From positions 2,540,310-2,604,309 of the forward strand of contig OZ025879.1 of assembly GCA_964019415.1 (NCBI GenBank): 64,000 bases of DNA, in the 5' to 3' direction. The DNA is from Ianthella basta (lineage: Eukaryota > Porifera > Demospongiae > Verongiida > Ianthellidae). A model generated the notes under the pieces. That model did not search any database. It was not told the DNA's origin and saw only the letters and a program-made list of their open reading frames with translations. Every line of letters begins with the position of its first letter. Within the stretch, counting starts at the first letter, position 1. Positions 60,690 through 64,000 of this stretch are shown here, one piece after another. The translations under genes and the position numbers were made by a program.

Positions 60690-63600
60690 ATGTGCCATTC
60701 ATTGTCAGTGGCAAACGAGTGGGTATACTAGATCCCCACACTGTGTTCATCAGCAACAAGGATGAAGGTGAAACAGGGATGACCATCAAATTGAGTGAGT
60801 TCTGCAAGGCCGCTGACCAAGTAGCTCCATTCATTGGCCTTTTTGGGTTCGACCGCTCCACCAAGAGCTATGATGGAACACTATTTCGCTTCCCTTATCG
60901 CCGCAATGACTGTTCATTTCAGTCAAAGATTTCTGATAAATGCTACACGGGAGAGGAAATTATTGCTGACCTCTATTCCTCTCTGATGGAAGAGGCCAAA
61001 CACATCTTGCTCTTCCTGAAGTGCATTGAGAGCATTGAACTGTACACATGGGACCCATCAGTGAATGCACAGAAGCTCTACCTCCAGATAGAGCTAGAGC
61101 CAGATTGTGTACCTCGGGTGCGCAAGCTTCGCCAACTGTGCAAGGACCACTGTAAAGATGAGGAGTCCTTCACTGCACTGGGAGCCTTTACTGTGCAAGT
61201 CGCACACTCCTACGGTCAGAAACAGAGTTTCTCTTGGCTGACATGCAACACTGTGGGATCATCTGACAAACAAGTGTTGTCTCTTGCCTCCAAGCTGAAT
61301 GTTCTCCCCTGGGTAGGCATAGCAGCCTCTCTGCCACATGCTGCACAGTGCCATAACTGCATCTTTGAAGACCTGGTTCGACCAGGAATCACATCTGAAG
61401 ACATTGCAGAAGGTCTGCTGAATCAGAAGAAATGCTTCAGATCAGTTGTGAACAATTGGAAAGTGGTCAAAGAGCAGGAAGAAGGATATGCCTTCTGTTT
61501 TCTTCCTTTGAAAGACCCAACAGGACTTCCAGTCAGCATCCATGGCTACTTCAGGGTGGCTAGCAATCGACGAAGCATTGAATGGCCCAATGCAAGCAAC
61601 ACAGGTGAATCTGCTCTCTGGAACAAGCACTTGATGGAAGCTCTTGTGGTGCCATCATATGCCATTCTTCTGGCCAGCAAACAATATCTGCTCTCATGCA
61701 GTGGCACTCCAGCTCTTCCACCAGCTGAAGGTGTTCCAGATCCATATTCGTGGTTGCCACTGCCACAGGAGGTGAAGCACAGTGAGATCTGGAAGCACCT
61801 CTTGGAGGCAGACCCTTCAGTTCAGTCACTCCTCACTGCCTCACCTGTATGGTGGACTGCAGCTGATGGTGGAAAGTGGGTTGTACCCCATGAAGCCAAC
61901 TTGGTACCTAATACTGTACCGGAGGAAGTAACCAAACTTCTGATTACTCTGAATTGTCCAGTAGTTTGTCTTCCGCCGGCTGTCAAGGAGTGCTTCTGTT
62001 ATGGCCACACAGATCACCCTTTCCAGTATGTTGATCAGCACTATGTTCGTCTTCAATTAGAGGAGAAGGCTACAGTGGCAGCACAGCTGTTGAAGGATAC
62101 AAGTGTACTTTGGAAGGTTTTGGATTATGTAACTTCAGATCTGTCATCTGACTGGGAATACCCTTACCTTAAAGGTCTCCCAATTGTTCCCTTAGCACAG
62201 CTTGGCAGTGAGCCCGTGTGCTTGCAGAGAAGACGAGGAGTGACATCTGAAGATCTGGTTTACATAATCACAGATGACCTCACTCGCAGTATTCTTCCAG
62301 GTTTAGACAGCAGACTCCTGTCCCACACACTGCCGAAGCACATCCTTGAGGTATTCAACAGCCTTGCAGGCTTGGACCAGTTCTGTGTGACAAAGGCAAC
62401 CCCTCACGATGTGTGCCCCAGCCTTATTGAGGAATCAATGAGGACATGGAATGCTCAGCCCGGTCAGCCTATTCTTTGGTTCCCGAGACTTGCTCATAGT
62501 CACCCCACGATGCCTGAAGAGAAATGGCTCACCAATCTTTGGGAGTGGCTCAGGTCAACACTGGGAGTATCAATTGAAGACATAGAGCACCTCCCGATTG
62601 TACCAATGACAACCATGTCAGGAGGTGCACAAGAGCAAGTTCAGCTGTGTCCATTGAATGCACTTGAGAAAAGCTTGAGGCAGCCAATGGTTGCAGTGTC
62701 CCAGCAAGTAGAAGACATGATTGAGGAATTAGGCTGCAAGTTGGTTCCACATTCTCACATCTTCATTGGACATGAAGACACACTGAATGTCTACCTTCCC
62801 GTGGTATCTCCACTGTCATTGCTTCGAGTGCTGAAAGACATCCGTAATGTATCTCAGCTGGTTAAGAGCCTCAGCGCTGGAAGTAAAGATGTTTTACGTC
62901 ACTACCTTCTCGAGAACATTGCAGACATGGAATCACGTGATGTTGCATCTTTTCGCTCCCTTCCAGTCTTTGAGACTCTTACTTCTGAGTACATCAGCTT
63001 ACAGAATCTGCACTCAGTCATCTTCCCTCCCTACAACCTGAAACTGCCCAAACACCTTCCTTTCCCAGCCAATACTCTCCACATCCCTTCCAAAGATTAT
63101 GAAGAGTACACCATTCTGTTGGGAGAACCTGAAACACTGGACTCCTTCATTGCATCCTATGTTGGCCCGTTTGCACTGAACAACTGTACGAATGTGGAGA
63201 GGGATAAGATCTTCCTATGGATCCTTCAGCAGCTAAGGGTGTCGCAAGATAAATCACTGTGTGACTACTTGAGGAAAACAGCATTTTTACCCTCAAGCAG
63301 TGATGACAGCCTCTATTGCCCCACAACACTCTATGACCCAGAAGATGAATTTCTGAAGCAAATGTTCTTAGATTCTGAAGCAGCTTTTCCATCATTAGGG
63401 TTTCAGTCTTGCCTAGCTGAACTGAAAGAATTAGGCCTGCGAACAAGACAAGAGCTTCAGCGAAATGACGAAGCTTTTCAGTCTTTCATAATGAGCAGAG
63501 CCAATGCTGTGATCTGGTTTGACTCTGCTAAAGCTAGTCAATGCTCAAAACACATCCTGAAGGCTCTGTGTGATGCTGACAGAAATCTCAGCACTCTTGT

Positions 63601-64000
63601 GTTTGACCAAGTACAAGACGTTCCATTCCTTTTCTGCCAGTCCACTCCTCCCAAAGACTACCCTCCAGAACTTGCTTGGGCTGGTACTGCTGTGGAAGTC
63701 CCACTACCTCCTTCTGGTCTCTGTGCGTCTCAGGACCAGAAACACTTGGGTCACCTAGTGGGATCTGTGTCTCCAGTACTGTCCCAGAGGTATAAGGAGG
63801 TGTACAATAAGCAGGTATTTCAACACCTTTTTCTTGATGTGTCTGTGGATATGGTATGCCAGCACCTTGTGAATGTGGTCAAATTGGATAGTCAAGCCCA
63901 CTCTGCCAATGCTGCATCTGTGACAGAGATGATGGAGTCTGTTTACCCTTTCCTTAATCAACGGGCAGGACACCATGTCAGCCAATTGCCACCGCGGTGC
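60690..64000 (+). CDS. giant sacsin-like exon 4, copy C (runs off the window)
   Basis: It begins after TTTCAG with G|AT (DVPFIVSGKRVGIL). Where I read it codon by codon the frame is open; elsewhere every length difference from A and B that I noticed is a multiple of three, so it seems open to the window end, about 1,100 codons. It covers the rest of the first HSP90-like module and its long spacer; the second GHKL N-box lies beyond the edge. Unlike B it retains the 734 bp at 60794-61527. It has in-frame differences only: eight residues absent near 62490, one absent near 63125, one extra near 62150. It is the best candidate in the window for an intact family member, but its HEPN, ART and ZU5 parts cannot be seen. 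Confidence 0.85.

Noticed and set aside
1-64000. CRISPR arrays, operons or bacterial-type features
   Set aside because: No regularly spaced repeats; spliced giant genes and animal-type elements show eukaryotic DNA.

Overview
The window looks like nuclear DNA of an invertebrate animal, most likely a sponge. It has spliced genes with GT-AG introns, some only 67-85 bp long. Sacsin-, PARP- and ZU5-type domains are present, along with Penelope-like, Crypton-like, LINE and foldback elements. The sponge assignment is an impression from the style of the ZU5 exon and the repeats, not a proof.

The dominant content is one family of giant sacsin-like genes, present as three gene copies and one scrap. 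Copy A (minus strand) runs from exon 1 at 30167 leftwards to the window edge. Copy B (plus) runs from 32851 to about 53414. Scrap D (minus) lies at 54785-55320. Copy C (plus) begins at 56894 and runs off the right edge. All copies whose 5' end is visible share the same start: a 19-bp exon 1, an 86-bp exon 2 and a 259-bp exon 3, then a giant exon 4 of about 16 kb. The protein carries four sacsin-type HSP90-like (GHKL) ATPase modules about 1,000 residues apart (first about 1,400), a degenerate J-like segment and a HEPN domain.

The main result is that the apparent stop after the HEPN domain sits in a splice donor (GGAG|GTTAG). In A and B alike, phase-correct splicing joins it to an exon encoding a PARP-type ADP-ribosyltransferase (ART) domain. 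In A, further phase-compatible exons lead through a coiled-coil/linker segment to a ZU5 domain at the left edge. The predicted order is [sacsin GHKL]x4 - J-like - HEPN - ART - linker - ZU5, about 6,260 codons. I do not recognise this architecture as a described gene.

A and B form a large head-to-head inverted duplication (arms roughly 7266-31375 and 32475-53400). A 1.1-kb spacer holds a LINE 3' remnant. Foldback and other repeats crowd the axis. The copies complement each other oddly. A keeps the 5' exons, the full exon 4 and the ZU5 end, but has a frameshift near 13.55 kb and a Ser in place of the catalytic Tyr of its ART. B keeps that Tyr, but has a 734-bp deletion in the first ATPase module, a one-base frameshift near 39.78 kb and no ZU5 end. 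C is open as far as it can be read.

Mobile DNA fills the introns. A hAT-like element (2352-5791) contains a Penelope-like retroelement with a hammerhead ribozyme. A TIR element with a helix-turn-helix remnant lies at 8404-9184. A Crypton-like tyrosine recombinase with short inverted ends lies at 26580-28350. Foldback/MITE insertions are specific to one copy each. A reverse-transcriptase fossil abuts scrap D.
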